DNA of 64,000 bases from Bacteroidota bacterium (GCA_030834125.1 JAURFW010000009.1:27450-91449), one strand, 5' to 3'; positions 1 to 9,906 are shown, counted from the first letter of the stretch. The notes: generated from the letters alone by a model not told the origin. A program made the numbers and translations.

Positions 1-834
1 CACTGGAACCGCGAAACCATAACCAGCATAAGATCCTGTTTGAGATGCAATAGCAGTATTAATTCCTACTAATTCACCTCGCACATTAACAAGAGCTCCA
101 CCAGAGTTTCCGGGATTTATCGCAGCATCTGTTTGAATAAAATTTTCAATAGCATATTGATTACCCTTACTACGAATTAAGTCAATATTGCGTCCAACCG
201 CACTAACAATACCAAGGGTAACTGTGCTATTCAAATTAAATGGATTTCCAACTGCAACAACCCACTCCCCTACCTTTACTTCATCACTATTTCCAAGTTT
301 TAGAAATGGAAGATCCCCTTCAGATACTCTTAATACCGCCAAATCTGTGTTCCTATCTGTACCCACCAATTCTGCGATATAAGTTCGTTTGTCATTAAGA
401 ATGACCTCAATTTTATTGGCATTTTCAACCACATGGTTATTAGTAACAATAAAACCATCATCAGAAATTATTACACCCGAGCCACTTGCAACGCTAGGAC
501 CTTGATTTGGCATTTGAAAACCTGGACCTCTAAAGAAATCAAACGGATCCATAGGTATTTGAGTATTTCCTTGTATTGAACCAGAGGAGGTTGTTTTAAT
601 ATGGACTACAGCAGGATTAGCGATTTCCGAAACACCTGTAAAATCGAAAGCGGGCACTGCCTGTAATTTTGCATACCGAGCAAGTTGTGTTGAAGAATTT
701 TGCTTGGCTTCAATATCCTGATTGTTTAAAGAATTTGGACCAAAGGACATAAAACCAAAAAGACTAATTACTCCGCCAAGCATACCTGCTAGAAGGAGTC
801 CTACCCATTTGTGTTGTTCAAATAATCGTTTCAT
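1..834 (-). CDS. HtrA/Deg family periplasmic serine protease, N-terminal part (cut by window edge)
   Basis: The first 278 codons of a trypsin-like chaperone-protease that degrades or refolds damaged envelope proteins. An uncleaved signal anchor or signal peptide lies at residues 10-30. The catalytic triad is visible: His134 in TNNHVV, Asp164 in RNTDLAV and Ser244 in NPGNSGGAL. A stretch rich in Gly, Pro, Met and Phe (about 97-112) precedes the protease domain, as in Bacteroidota Do-type proteases. The PDZ domains expected downstream lie outside the window, so DegP, DegQ or DegS type cannot be decided. It is divergent from the sigma factor gene. The start is the ATG at 834, directly before MKRLFEQHKW. 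Confidence 0.93.
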   Translation of the reverse strand, partial: MKRLFEQHKWVGLLLAGMLGGVISLFGFMSFGPNSLNNQDIEAKQNSSTQLARYAKLQAVPAFDFTGVSEIANPAVVHIKTTSSGSIQGNTQIPMDPFDFFRGPGFQMPNQGPSVASGSGVIISDDGFIVTNNHVVENANKIEVILNDKRTYIAELVGTDRNTDLAVLRVSEGDLPFLKLGNSDEVKVGEWVVAVGNPFNLNSTVTLGIVSAVGRNIDLIRSKGNQYAIENFIQTDAAINPGNSGGALVNVRGELVGINTAIASQTGSYAGYGFAVPV

Positions 835-964
835 ATTAATCTGTTAAGTTAGTTAATTGTTTGCAATTTTAGTATTCTATACAACGCAAATATGTAAGAC
901 TTAGCGTACTTTGCAATAGTTATTATTTACCTTTTTCGATAAAAAAGTATACATAGTGGCTGAA

Positions 965-1540
965 ATGCAACAATCGTCCATATCAAACAATGAGAAACTT
1001 ATTTACCGCATTAAAAGTGGAGATAGGCAGGTTTTGATTGATTTGTTCAAGCAAAATGAAGCTATGATTAAAAAGTATATATTCGAGCACCAAGGTGAAG
1101 CTGAAGATGCTGAAGATATTTTACAAGATGCAGTAATTGTGTTGTGGCAAAATGCAAGAAAACAAGACTTTGTTTTAGATGTAAAGCCAAGTACTTACAT
1201 TTATTCAATATGTAAAAATTTATGGAGTAAGCGTTGGAAAAAAAACCAACGTCAAAGCCATTTGGAAGTGGTTGAGGTTAAAGAAAAAATCAATAGCAGT
1301 GCTGATCAAATTGAAGAAATGGACCTTTCAATTGTTAGAGACCTGTTAAACGGCATGGGTGAGCTATGCCGCAAAATTTTAATGATGTTTTATTTCGATG
1401 GTTTTGATATGAATACAATTGCAGAAGCCAATGAACTAGCAAACTCCAATGTTGCAAAAAGCAAAAAACATCAATGTCTTAAAACCCTTGCAGATCAGGT
1501 AAAACAGAAATATAAATCAACAGATTTTTTAAACAAATGA
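965..1540 (+). CDS. ECF-type RNA polymerase sigma-70 factor
   Basis: A small sigma factor of about 190 residues with only regions 2 and 4, which defines the extracytoplasmic-function group. Region 2 spans roughly residues 10-75 and includes the core-binding helix with DAEDILQDAV. Region 4, roughly 125-180, holds a helix-turn-helix that would read the -35 element. I place the start at the ATG at 965; an in-frame GTG at 956 adds three residues and cannot be excluded. The stop overlaps the next gene by four bases (ATGA), so the two are translationally coupled, as expected for a sigma/anti-sigma pair. Target genes are unknown. Confidence 0.85.
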   Translation: MQQSSISNNEKLIYRIKSGDRQVLIDLFKQNEAMIKKYIFEHQGEAEDAEDILQDAVIVLWQNARKQDFVLDVKPSTYIYSICKNLWSKRWKKNQRQSHLEVVEVKEKINSSADQIEEMDLSIVRDLLNGMGELCRKILMMFYFDGFDMNTIAEANELANSNVAKSKKHQCLKTLADQVKQKYKSTDFLNK

Positions 1541-2682
1541 ACCGCGAAGATCAAATTATAGAATATTTAGAAGGCAATCTATCCAAAGATGACAAAATTG
1601 CTTTTGAATCTGAATTGGCGGATGATAAAGAATTAAAAAATAAAGTAGAATTATATAAAAAAGTTATTGCCGGAATTGAAAGCGAAGGAGCCGAAGAGTT
1701 GAAGGAATACCTCCAACAAAGATTAAGTGAGCCAGAATTAAAGAAAAACTCAAGGGCATGGATGTATGCCGCAGCTACGGTTTCAGTTTTGCTTCTTGGC
1801 TATGTTGCAATATTTAAATATATACAAACAGGTTCAATAAAAGAAACGAAAGATTACATCACTCTTAAAGATGAGAGTATGAATCGATTGAAATTTTGGA
1901 AAAAATCTAAGTCAAAAGAGGAATCAAAATACACATCACAAACGCAAACAAGAAGTCCATATTTAGATTCCATTGAAATGCTTGATGAGGCAATGGCTAT
2001 ATACAATAACGATGATCTCAAAATTGCTCCTGAGGAAGAAGCGGCTGAAGAGAATATATCGGACGAGGCTCTTACTTTAACTGAAGGAGTGGCAACGACA
2101 AACAATATTGATTTTATTAATTCAGATAAACGCTCTGACACCATCGTAAGTCTTCAAGAGAATTTGATTGCATCAATAACAGTAAAACCTATATCACTAA
2201 ATCTTGAGACACCATTAAAAAAACGTGAGATATTAGATATTGAAAGTGATGCAGGACGAGTTGTAAATACCACTCAAGAGTCTTCAGTGGTAAAAACTAA
2301 TACTAATCGCTTAAGCGCCAAAGAAGAGACTACGTCAAAAAGCACAAAGGATAAAGAAAATTCTGAAGCGAAAAACAAGCTTCCAAAGGTTGCAACTAAA
2401 ATTTCCAAAACAACTAATAGAAAAATAATAAGCCTAGTTAAAATAGATTTAGTTCGTACCGATGAGAATAAACAAATAATAATTGAACAATGGGAAAATA
2501 ACCTAAAACTAAAGCTAATAAATATTTCAGGAGAAAATCCTTTGGTATATCATATCGGCGAAAAGTATTATTTACAGATACAAAAGAATATATACGAATT
2601 AAAAGGCATTACTAGTAGAACCGAAGATCCTAAATTAGTTGAAGACAATAACATTATTGGAATAATCTTAACAGATGAATAA
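1537..2682 (+). CDS. single-pass membrane protein, candidate anti-sigma factor
   Basis: A 381-residue protein whose N-terminal 70 residues are charged and helical with an opening (MNREDQIIEYLEGNLS) typical of Bacteroidota anti-sigma or membrane regulators. One membrane segment lies at about 74-95. The remaining ~285 residues would be periplasmic: a long low-complexity, Ser/Thr/Lys/Glu-rich linker and then a more ordered C-terminal segment from about residue 300. It overlaps the sigma gene by ATGA and overlaps the dapF start by eight bases. The role as anti-sigma factor is inferred from position and topology; I recognise no zinc-binding anti-sigma motif. Confidence 0.6.
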   Translation: MNREDQIIEYLEGNLSKDDKIAFESELADDKELKNKVELYKKVIAGIESEGAEELKEYLQQRLSEPELKKNSRAWMYAAATVSVLLLGYVAIFKYIQTGSIKETKDYITLKDESMNRLKFWKKSKSKEESKYTSQTQTRSPYLDSIEMLDEAMAIYNNDDLKIAPEEEAAEENISDEALTLTEGVATTNNIDFINSDKRSDTIVSLQENLIASITVKPISLNLETPLKKREILDIESDAGRVVNTTQESSVVKTNTNRLSAKEETTSKSTKDKENSEAKNKLPKVATKISKTTNRKIISLVKIDLVRTDENKQIIIEQWENNLKLKLINISGENPLVYHIGEKYYLQIQKNIYELKGITSRTEDPKLVEDNNIIGIILTDE

Positions 2683-3466
2683 AATGGTAAAGATTAGGTT
2701 CATTAAATACCAAGGAACGGGTAATGATTTTATCATCGTTGATGGTAGAAATGAATTACCTGGAGAGTTACCGGTTAAATTGATGTGTGACAGACATTTT
2801 GGCATTGGCGCCGATGGATTAATAATTCTTGCAGAAAGTAGTATATCTGACTTCAAAATGATTTACTATAACTCCGACGGCAACCTTAGTTCTATGTGTG
2901 GTAATGGAGGTCGTTGTATCGCCCATTTTGCCTCGATTTTCATATTCCCTGATCAAAGAAAATTCACTTTTGAGGCTCCTGATGGGTTGCATCACGCAAT
3001 TATTGAACAGGATCATGTATCTCTTAGTATGAATGATGTAAATACTGATAGCACTGAACAATCGAATGAAGTAATTATCATGAATACGGGTTCACCTCAT
3101 TATGTTTCTTTTGAGAATATTATTGAATCTGAGTTTTATAATTGGGCTAGAGGTATTAGATATTCTGAAACTTTTAACAAAGAAGGGATAAATGTTAACA
3201 ATGTAAATGCTCAATCCGAAAACCAACTGAATATGCGAACCTACGAGAGAGGTGTTGAAGACGAGACATTAAGTTGTGGAACAGGCGTTACTGCAGCAGT
3301 TTTAAGTCATGCATTAAGAACTAATTTAAAATCTGGAACCATAGATGTAAACACAAAAGGTGGTTTACTAAATGTTTCATTTAAACGCTTGAATAATGTT
3401 TTCAAGGATATTTTACTTTCTGGGGAAGTTAAAATTGTTTTTGAGGGAACTTGGTCAATTGATTAA
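2675..3466 (+). CDS. dapF: diaminopimelate epimerase
   Basis: Interconverts LL- and meso-diaminopimelate, the last step before lysine and the source of the peptidoglycan cross-linking residue. Both catalytic cysteines are visible: Cys75 in MCGNGGR and Cys201 in LSCGTGVTA. The N-terminal KYQGTGNDF is the family signature. Length (263) is normal. The ATG at 2675 overlaps the end of the upstream gene; a second in-frame ATG at 2684 is equally possible and would remove the overlap. Its place behind a sigma/anti-sigma pair looks like simple operon sharing. It agrees with the meso-DAP-type MurE in the same window. A strong terminator follows. Confidence 0.96.
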   Translation: MNKMVKIRFIKYQGTGNDFIIVDGRNELPGELPVKLMCDRHFGIGADGLIILAESSISDFKMIYYNSDGNLSSMCGNGGRCIAHFASIFIFPDQRKFTFEAPDGLHHAIIEQDHVSLSMNDVNTDSTEQSNEVIIMNTGSPHYVSFENIIESEFYNWARGIRYSETFNKEGINVNNVNAQSENQLNMRTYERGVEDETLSCGTGVTAAVLSHALRTNLKSGTIDVNTKGGLLNVSFKRLNNVFKDILLSGEVKIVFEGTWSID

Positions 3467-3481
3467 ATCAAAATATTGTAT

Positions 3482-3512
3482 AAAAAAAGGCCTTCTCTGA
3501 AGGCCTTTTTTT
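3482..3512. terminator. bidirectional intrinsic terminator between dapF and the secreted BNR-repeat gene
   Basis: A perfect GC-rich stem, GGCCTTC (3489-3495) and GAAGGCC (3499-3505), has a 3-nt loop TCT. It is flanked by seven A on the left and seven T on the right, so it gives a U-tract in both directions. It lies between two convergent genes and can end both. Confidence 0.85.
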
Positions 3513-3529
3513 ATATATAAATAGATCAA

Positions 3530-6152
3530 TTATTTTTTAATCATTTTTAGCGTGGTAGAAGCATTATTTGCTGCATTTACTTTAATAAAGTAGATACCAG
3601 ACTTTAAATCATTTGTATTAACTACAATATTATTAACACCTTTCTTGGCCAAGAATTCAACCTTAGAAACCAGTTTACCATTTGAATTATATATTGAGTA
3701 ATTTGATCCACCTCCAACTTTAGAATCAAATTTGATGCTTGTTGATGAAACAACTGGATTTGGAGAAAGATTAGCTTTCAAAGAATTCTTAACTATTGAT
3801 TTGGTAGAAGTTTTAAGTGAAGTACTTCGGTAATATCCTCTACCGTGAGTACCGATGTACATTACCATGCCTTCCCAAGGTCTCCACTCATAGCCTCTGA
3901 TTTCAAATACAGGTATTCGCGCCATACCATCATTGGCTTCTTCCCAAGATGTACCGCCATTTTCAGTAGCCCAAATTCCCAGATCAGTTCCAATTATAAT
4001 TCTATTTGCATCGTCAACATCAATTACAGCATCATAAACCGGCATACTTGGTAGGTTACCAGTAATGTTTGAAAATGTTGGGTTGGCATCTAACGCATCG
4101 GTAGATTCCAATATATAAGAATTATTACCATACCCCCCTAAAGTAAGGATAACATGATTTGGGTTTGAAGGATTAACATTTACTGAAGTCACCACTCTAC
4201 CACTAAATGCAGAGCTAGAAATTTGAATTGTAGTTATTCCATCTGAGATTGTACTAGCAACAGGATTTGCATCTAACGTAAATTCAGCTGAATTCAATCC
4301 ATCCACTCTATATAAAGCACCTGATTTGGCTATAAACAAATGATCTCCATCCGGAGTATAATCCATTTCTAGTATTCTTCCGTTGCCTAATCCTTTTGCT
4401 ACTAAATACCATTCTACTGTATTAGCGAAATCAGTTGGATTTTTAGCCATCCAAACTTCGTTATTTTTTGCGAGATAGAGACGAGATTCTGTTTCACTAG
4501 CTTCCCAAAGATTAAAAGTAGTATTAAAATCTGTTCGAACTGTACCGGGTTGGCGATCGTCGAAGAAAGTAGAAGAAGATTGTCCACAATTATTAGAACG
4601 AGCCACTGTTCCGTAATAGGTAGACATGAAAACAATATTCGGATCATACTTACTAAATTCAGCATCGAAACCATCACCGCCGTAAATACTAAAAGCCGTT
4701 TTACTTTCCTGACCGTTTACAGAATTTCCTTTAAAATTTATAAGTTGAGTACCATTATCTTGAGCTCCACCTACAACATAACCTAACTCATTAGCTGCCA
4801 CGTTATACAACTGAAGTGTAGTAAAACCTCTATTAATTGGAGTCCACGTTCTTAAATCTTTGCTTCGGTATAATCCTCCATCGCTACCAACAACACACGT
4901 AGCTGGTTTTGTAGTAGTGTCCCAGTCAATTAAGTGCTTATCGGCATGTACGTAGCTAGTATTCCAATCAGCTCCAAAAGTACTACCAAACTCACGGAAA
5001 CCGTTTTGAGCGTCCCAACGAGCCATTGTTACACCAGCAAATATCACCTCATCTTTGTTTCCAGGCACTACTGAAATAACATTATCATACCAACCTTGAG
5101 AATTTGGACCGAACACATCGTTTACCGAATTACCTTCCATCAATATTTCCCAATTTTCACCGCCATCAGTTGTTCGATATAACGCAACAAGTTTTCCGTA
5201 GTTTGCACCAGAACCTGACCCTAGGGTATAAATATAATTAGGATCGTCCAGAGAAATGGCAATTGCAGTTCTTCCACCCGAATTAAATCCAATATTTTTA
5301 GTTGCTAGGGTACCTGTAGCCTCCTTTTTATAAACAGCTCCCGAACTTGTTGAAGCCCATATTGTACTGTTTGGATCAATTTTTATTTCTTTAATTGCAC
5401 CACCAGCTAGTCTTGTAACTACTGGCGATGTTCCACTAAAATCAATTTCATACAACCCTACTTCGGTTCCAACAAAAATGCGATTAGCATTTGGGTCAGC
5501 TACCATGGAGTTACATTGTTGAAACCTAGAATCTTTTGCTTGAAGAACAACATCAAATTGGGTACCTAATTCGTCAGAACTAGCAAAAACACCTCCACCT
5601 AAAAAAGCTGGTGAACCATTTCTAGTACCCGCTAAGTTGGTAAATCCACCTTCACCAGTACCATAGTAAATTTTCCCATCTGGTGTTTGTGCAATACATG
5701 TAACATTTAAATTCTCTTGTTGATCATTGATTGGTGCCCAAGAGTTACCATTTGAAGTAGATCTAAACAACCCTCCGCTCACACCTCCTGCAAACCAAAT
5801 ATTTGGCTTTTTATTATTTCTGAGAAATGCTCGTATTCTTCCACCGACATTATCAGGACCCATATTTGTCCATTCAATTTTTTTACTAAGGCGCTTGGAT
5901 ACACTAGACATTTCATCAGCTTGAGCAACAGCAGCCTGTATCCATTCAGGATTAAGGGTTTGAGTCGCTTCATTCAATCTCAATGCACTGTAGTATTCCA
6001 AAGCCCCATGAATTCCCTGCTCTTCCGAATCCACTACCTCAGATTTCAACTCACACTGTTGAATATCTTTTTCCCATTGCTGGGCACCGTAATAGACCGA
6101 TCCCGTCAATAATAAACTAAAAGTTACAGGTATAAATCTTTTCATATTCATT
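3530..6152 (-). CDS. secreted Asp-box (BNR/sortilin-like) repeat protein with type IX secretion signal
   Basis: About 873 residues with an N-terminal signal peptide (MNMKRFIPVTFSLLLTGSVY) and a C-terminal type A sorting domain of about 75 residues that starts near SPNPVVSSTSIKF and ends in a basic KMIKK. That pairing marks export by the type IX system. The body carries several Asp-box turns (S/T-x-D/N-G-x-x-W): SNGNSWAPI, TTDGGENWEIL, SKDLRTWTPI and ENGGTSWEE, which predict a beta-propeller as in sialidases and sortilin. No catalytic residues of sialidases are recognised. I prefer the ATG at 6152 or 6146; an upstream in-frame ATG at 6196 would put an unlikely extension before the signal peptide. 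Substrate unknown. Confidence 0.85.
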
Positions 6153-6275
6153 TTAGTATTTACGTTAATATGCAAATAAAAGTAAATCGAGGTCATTTTC
6201 CAATATTGGCGCAGATATTACCTCAATTACAGACATAATTTTTACATCGCTATTTTATGTTAATTTTTTAAAAAT

Positions 6276-7148
6276 TTAAAAAACATGCTTTTCAGCGTGA
6301 TATGAGCTTCTAACCATAGGCCCGCTTTCTACATATTTAAATCCTAATTCCAGCCCATATTCCTCCCAATGTTTAAACTTATCGGGATGAACATATTCAG
6401 CAACTGGCAGGTGCATTTTTGTTGGTTGCAGATATTGTCCTAATGTCAGGATATCGCATTTATGTTCCAATAAATCATACATTAATTTTTTAATTTGATC
6501 ATCATTTTCGCCACAACCTAACATAGCACCACTTTTTGTGCGCAGGCCAAACTCAGAAGTCCTTTTTATTTGTTCCAGAGATCGAGTATACTTAGCTTGA
6601 GGTCTCACCAAACGGTATAAATCCTCTACTGTCTCCATATTATGACTCACCACTTCAGGTTTAGATTCTAGCATATGATATAACCAATCCCACTTCGCTC
6701 GAAAATCTGGAATTAAGGTCTCAATTGTAGTTTCTGGCGATTCCTTTTTTACTTCTCTAACTGTTTTTGCCCAAACTGAAGCACCTTTATCTGGAAGTTC
6801 ATCTCGATTTACTGAAGTTATTACGCAATGTTTAACACCCATTAGTTTAACCGCCTCTGCAACTCTTCTTGGTTCATCTTGATCATACTCACCAGGTCTA
6901 CCTGTAGCCACAGCACAAAAGGAGCAACTTCTGGTACAAATATTTCCCAAAATCATAAATGTTGCAGTGCCTGCTCCCCAACATTCACCCATATTCGGAC
7001 AACGTCCATCTTCACAAATTGTGTGGAGCTTATTTTCTTTCACTATTCGTTTAACCCTGGTGTAATTTTCACCAATTGGTATTTCCATTTTCAACCATTT
7101 CGGTTTTGGATTATGAGGTTCTTTCTTTACAATAGGTAATTCTATCAC
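6276..7148 (-). CDS. lipA: lipoyl synthase
   Basis: Radical-SAM enzyme that inserts two sulfur atoms into protein-bound octanoyl groups. The auxiliary cluster ligands are Cys45, Cys50 and Cys56 ([12 protein letters not shown]). The radical-SAM CxxxCxxC is Cys71, Cys75 and Cys78 (CTRSCSFC). The conserved C-terminal RSSY serine motif is present near the end ([10 protein letters not shown]). The 290-residue length is typical. It may be co-transcribed with the upstream gene at 7192-7920 (43-base gap). OdhB, a lipoylated protein that would need this product, is encoded at 33766-35019. Confidence 0.97.
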   Translation of the reverse strand: MIELPIVKKEPHNPKPKWLKMEIPIGENYTRVKRIVKENKLHTICEDGRCPNMGECWGAGTATFMILGNICTRSCSFCAVATGRPGEYDQDEPRRVAEAVKLMGVKHCVITSVNRDELPDKGASVWAKTVREVKKESPETTIETLIPDFRAKWDWLYHMLESKPEVVSHNMETVEDLYRLVRPQAKYTRSLEQIKRTSEFGLRTKSGAMLGCGENDDQIKKLMYDLLEHKCDILTLGQYLQPTKMHLPVAEYVHPDKFKHWEEYGLELGFKYVESGPMVRSSYHAEKHVF

Positions 7149-7191
7149 TATTTATTTTTTAAATTTCAATAAATTGAGAAAATAATCATTG

Positions 7192-7920
7192 TTAATCTTT
7201 CTCAAAACCAACAGCAAAGTTAACGAATAGGGCGGGGAAGTTGAATCTGTTTAAACTTTCATTGTGTAATAATGGTATTTTACTCATAAATATGTCATTT
7301 GAAATACCCAGGCTTAGAGAATTTTTCAAGCTTCGATAACTACCCCATTCAACAGTTAAAGCAGTAAAGCAACCAACACCCCAAATTAAATCTCCTTCTT
7401 TAAAACCTCGTGTAAATGAAGACGAACCTCCAATCAAATTGGGATCATGTATTGAGGGATTGTATTGAACATTTGCATAACCATCAAATGGCGCACGACC
7501 TTGGTATAACCAAATATACACAGGCCAATAATACGCAGCATTAACAGAAGCCCCATAATCCAAAGAGCATGCAACTTGAAATCTAGATTTACGCTTCGAA
7601 AAGTAGATTGTTTTTTGAACAAATGGTCTTAAAGCCCATGTATAATTTGTTTTGTTAAGTTTAAAAGAGGAGCTACCGGGTAAACCAGCATTAATTACAG
7701 GAATTTCCTTAGGATGATTTATTGGGCCTAGTCTAATACCATAAGCAATTCCGAGGTTATCAAAATCGTTGGTTTTATATAAGCCCGCACCCACATCAAA
7801 TCCAAAATTTCTAATCTGTGCGTCAATTTTTATAAAATTATTTACTTGAGACTTGGTATTATCTGCTAAGAACAGAGATACAAGAACTAAACAATATGTG
7901 GACAACCTAAGGTCCTTCAT
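7192..7920 (-). CDS. hypothetical exported protein, probable outer-membrane beta-barrel
   Basis: A 242-residue protein with a signal peptide (about residues 1-24, ending at ADNTKS/Q). The mature part is rich in Gly, Tyr, Phe and Asn with alternating hydrophobic residues and ends in a strand closing on an aromatic-rich stretch (FVNFAVGFEKD), which fits a small outer-membrane barrel. I do not recognise the family. A TATATTTG box lies four bases before the ATG. It may share a transcript with lipA. Confidence 0.6.
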   Translation of the reverse strand: MKDLRLSTYCLVLVSLFLADNTKSQVNNFIKIDAQIRNFGFDVGAGLYKTNDFDNLGIAYGIRLGPINHPKEIPVINAGLPGSSSFKLNKTNYTWALRPFVQKTIYFSKRKSRFQVACSLDYGASVNAAYYWPVYIWLYQGRAPFDGYANVQYNPSIHDPNLIGGSSSFTRGFKEGDLIWGVGCFTALTVEWGSYRSLKNSLSLGISNDIFMSKIPLLHNESLNRFNFPALFVNFAVGFEKD

Positions 7921-7924
7921 TACT

Positions 7925-7932
7925 CAAATATA
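7925..7932 (-). promoter_or_regulatory. TAnnTTTG (-7) promoter box before the gene at 7192-7920
   Basis: TATATTTG on the minus strand is a perfect match to the Bacteroidota -7 consensus TAnnTTTG. It sits four bases before the ATG at 7920, so transcription would begin at or next to the start codon. No clear -33 TTTG was found 19 bases upstream. Confidence 0.4.
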
Positions 7933-7978
7933 CTTAAAACATCATACATACACATTTAGCAAAACCACTGAAAATTTA

Positions 7979-7993
7979 CTCCACTTTCTCCCA
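7979..7993 (-). promoter_or_regulatory. possible minus-strand MraZ-type boxes
   Basis: On the minus strand two boxes TGGGA and TGGAG begin 10 bases apart (TGGGA, five-base spacer, TGGAG). That is the geometry of MraZ sites but in opposite orientation, about 130 bases upstream of the perfect triplet. The second box is imperfect, so this is a weak call. Confidence 0.25.
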
Positions 7994-8120
7994 CTAACGT
8001 AAAAATGGCAAATTTCCAGGTATTTATAATTATCTTCGCGCACTATTTTTACCCCAATTAAACAAAATGAAACCAGAACTTGCCATTAATTGCACTTTGT
8101 GGAAAACAAGTGGTTAATTT

Positions 8121-8150
8121 TGGGAAATTGTGGGAAATTGTGGGAAATTG
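8121..8150 (+). promoter_or_regulatory. MraZ operator: three perfect 10-base direct repeats
   Basis: Three exact tandem copies of TGGGAAATTG begin at 8121, 8131 and 8141, 35 bases before the mraZ start. MraZ of Escherichia coli binds three TGGGN boxes separated by five bases upstream of its own operon, and these repeats fit that rule exactly. Two degenerate units (TGGTTAATTT at 8111 and TGGAAAACAAG at 8100) continue the pattern upstream. This is the probable autoregulatory site of the dcw cluster. Confidence 0.85.
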
Positions 8151-8184
8151 TGTATTTATTTAGCAGACAGAAACTGGTTATCGT

Positions 8185-8658
8185 ATGCCTGGACTAATTG
8201 GAGAATACTACTGCAAGCTGGACACGAAAGGGCGCTTATCGCTTCCTTCCAAGTTGCGCGCGCAAATACCTGAAGCTGCAGGTAATGTTCTCGTGGTTAA
8301 TCGTGGATTCGAGAAATGCCTAGTTCTGTACACCAAGGAAGATTGGTTGAAGGAAACTGAAAAACTAAATGCAGTTGATGACTTCATGAGCCCCGAGATT
8401 AGAAGATTCAAAAGAATTTTCACTAATGGCGCCAACCTGCTTTCTATTGATAACGCTCAGCGTATTTTATTGCCTAAAAAACTAATGGAGTATGCAGACC
8501 TCAGCGATGAAGTTATTTTGAGTGCTTACGGAAGCAAAGTTGAAATTTGGAGTAAGTCATTGTATGATTCTGAGTTAGATGTAGAATCTACTGAACTTAG
8601 TGAATTAGCAAAGAATTTCCATCAACATAAAACATCTATTGGTGAACAGAACGGTTAA
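8185..8658 (+). CDS. mraZ: MraZ, transcriptional regulator of the dcw cluster
   Basis: 157 residues with the two AbrB/SpoVT-like half-domains of MraZ: KGRLSLPSKLRAQIPE near residue 15 and DNAQRILLPKKLMEYADL near 92, each with the conserved R-x-x-x-P turn. The family forms ring oligomers that bind repeated TGGG boxes and represses its own operon in E. coli; three such boxes lie just upstream. It is the first gene of an operon that continues to ftsZ. Confidence 0.96.
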   Translation: MPGLIGEYYCKLDTKGRLSLPSKLRAQIPEAAGNVLVVNRGFEKCLVLYTKEDWLKETEKLNAVDDFMSPEIRRFKRIFTNGANLLSIDNAQRILLPKKLMEYADLSDEVILSAYGSKVEIWSKSLYDSELDVESTELSELAKNFHQHKTSIGEQNG

Positions 8659-8673
8659 ACCGGACTGTTTGCA

Positions 8674-9579
8674 ATGGAGAATACTTACCACATACCGGTA
8701 CTATTAACTGAGAGTGTAGATCATTTGGTGCATAATCCTGATGGAATTTACCTAGATCTTACCTTTGGTGGTGGTGGCCACTCTAAATACCTACTATCCA
8801 AACTTAGTGAAAAAGGTAGATTATTCTCTTTTGACAAGGATAGACATGCATTAGAAAACACAATAGATGACCAAAGATTCACACTGATTCACCATAATTT
8901 CAGATATGCTAAGCAATTTGTAACGTATTCTGTGGGTTTTGAAATAGATGGCATACTTGCCGATCTAGGGATTTCATCCTATCAAATAAACGAAAATGAC
9001 CGTGGTTTTGCTCATAGAATGGATGGCCCTTTTGACATGCGTATGGATATTGACGCCAAAAAATCCGCAGCCGATATTATTAACGATTATACAGAAGCTG
9101 AACTTCTGAGAATTTTTAGGAGCTATGGTGAAATAAAAAATGCCTTTAAACTAACTACAAGCATCATAAATACAAGACGGAATATTCCAATAAAAACAGT
9201 TGAAGATTTTAAAACTGCCATTAATAACTGCATTCCAAAATCGGAAAGTGCAAGATACTTGTCACAGGTATTCCAAGCCCTCCGAATTGAAGTGAATCAA
9301 GAATTGAAAGATCTCGAAATTTTACTCGCTGATGCTCCAGAAATTTTAAAACCCGGCGGACGGATTTCAGTAATATCATATCATTCATTAGAAGACAGAT
9401 TAGTAAAGAACTTCCTACAAACAGGTAATACGGAAGGACAATTAGTAAAGGACTTTTTCGGAAATAGTATAACCCCATTTTCATCTGAATTTAAAAAACC
9501 CATAGTACCTGGTGAAAAAGAAATTACTAACAATCCAAGATCGAGAAGCGCGAAACTAAGAATTGGAATAAAGAAATAA
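8674..9579 (+). CDS. rsmH: 16S rRNA (cytosine-1402-N4)-methyltransferase
   Basis: SAM-dependent methyltransferase acting on C1402 of 16S rRNA in the decoding centre. The N-terminal HIPVLLTESVDHL and the SAM-binding DLTFGGGGHS (about 28-37) are family signatures, as are DRGFAHRMDGPFDMRMD and the late SYHSLEDRLVKNF. Length 301 is normal. It follows mraZ by 15 bases and precedes ftsL by three. Confidence 0.97.
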   Translation: MENTYHIPVLLTESVDHLVHNPDGIYLDLTFGGGGHSKYLLSKLSEKGRLFSFDKDRHALENTIDDQRFTLIHHNFRYAKQFVTYSVGFEIDGILADLGISSYQINENDRGFAHRMDGPFDMRMDIDAKKSAADIINDYTEAELLRIFRSYGEIKNAFKLTTSIINTRRNIPIKTVEDFKTAINNCIPKSESARYLSQVFQALRIEVNQELKDLEILLADAPEILKPGGRISVISYHSLEDRLVKNFLQTGNTEGQLVKDFFGNSITPFSSEFKKPIVPGEKEITNNPRSRSAKLRIGIKK

Positions 9580-9582
9580 GAA

Positions 9583-9906
9583 ATGGAGAATAAACATAGG
9601 GAATCTAGTAAAACCGAGGCAAAGCCATTTTTTGAGGAATGGAGCACCTGGCGTGTTATTCGTCTGATGCTCATCATATTCCCATTTTTAATCTTTTACA
9701 TATACAACTCTTTACATACTGCCAAAGCGGTGAAAACCACAAAAACCCTAAAAAAGGAATTAAAAGAATTACATAGTGAACGAATAAGCTTAGAAAGTGA
9801 AATAACAAGAGCAAGCAAGCAAACAAAAATAGCTGAAAAGCTCAATGAAAATGGGCTTAAGGAAAGTACTACGCCACCAATAAAAATTATCCGTGAAAGC
9901 AAATAA
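9583..9906 (+). CDS. ftsL: FtsL-like cell division protein
   Basis: A 107-residue bitopic protein: cytoplasmic N-terminus of about 23 residues, one membrane segment at about 24-43 (VIRLMLIIFPFLIFYIYNSL), then a periplasmic coiled coil with heptad Leu/Ile (about 48-90). Size, topology and position between rsmH and the transpeptidase gene identify it as the FtsL slot; sequence conservation in this family is very low. In other bacteria FtsL joins FtsQ/DivIB and FtsB to activate FtsW-FtsI. It overlaps the next gene by 14 bases. Confidence 0.8.
   Translation: MENKHRESSKTEAKPFFEEWSTWRVIRLMLIIFPFLIFYIYNSLHTAKAVKTTKTLKKELKELHSERISLESEITRASKQTKIAEKLNENGLKESTTPPIKIIRESK

Noticed and set aside
6255..6284. 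Palindromic run of T and A after lipA as a terminator
   Set aside because: The stem is only A-T pairs with no GC core, so termination is not convincing.
8028..8038. TATCTTCG at 8031 as the mraZ promoter
   Set aside because: One mismatch to TAnnTTTG and no -33 element at the right distance, so I did not list it as a feature.
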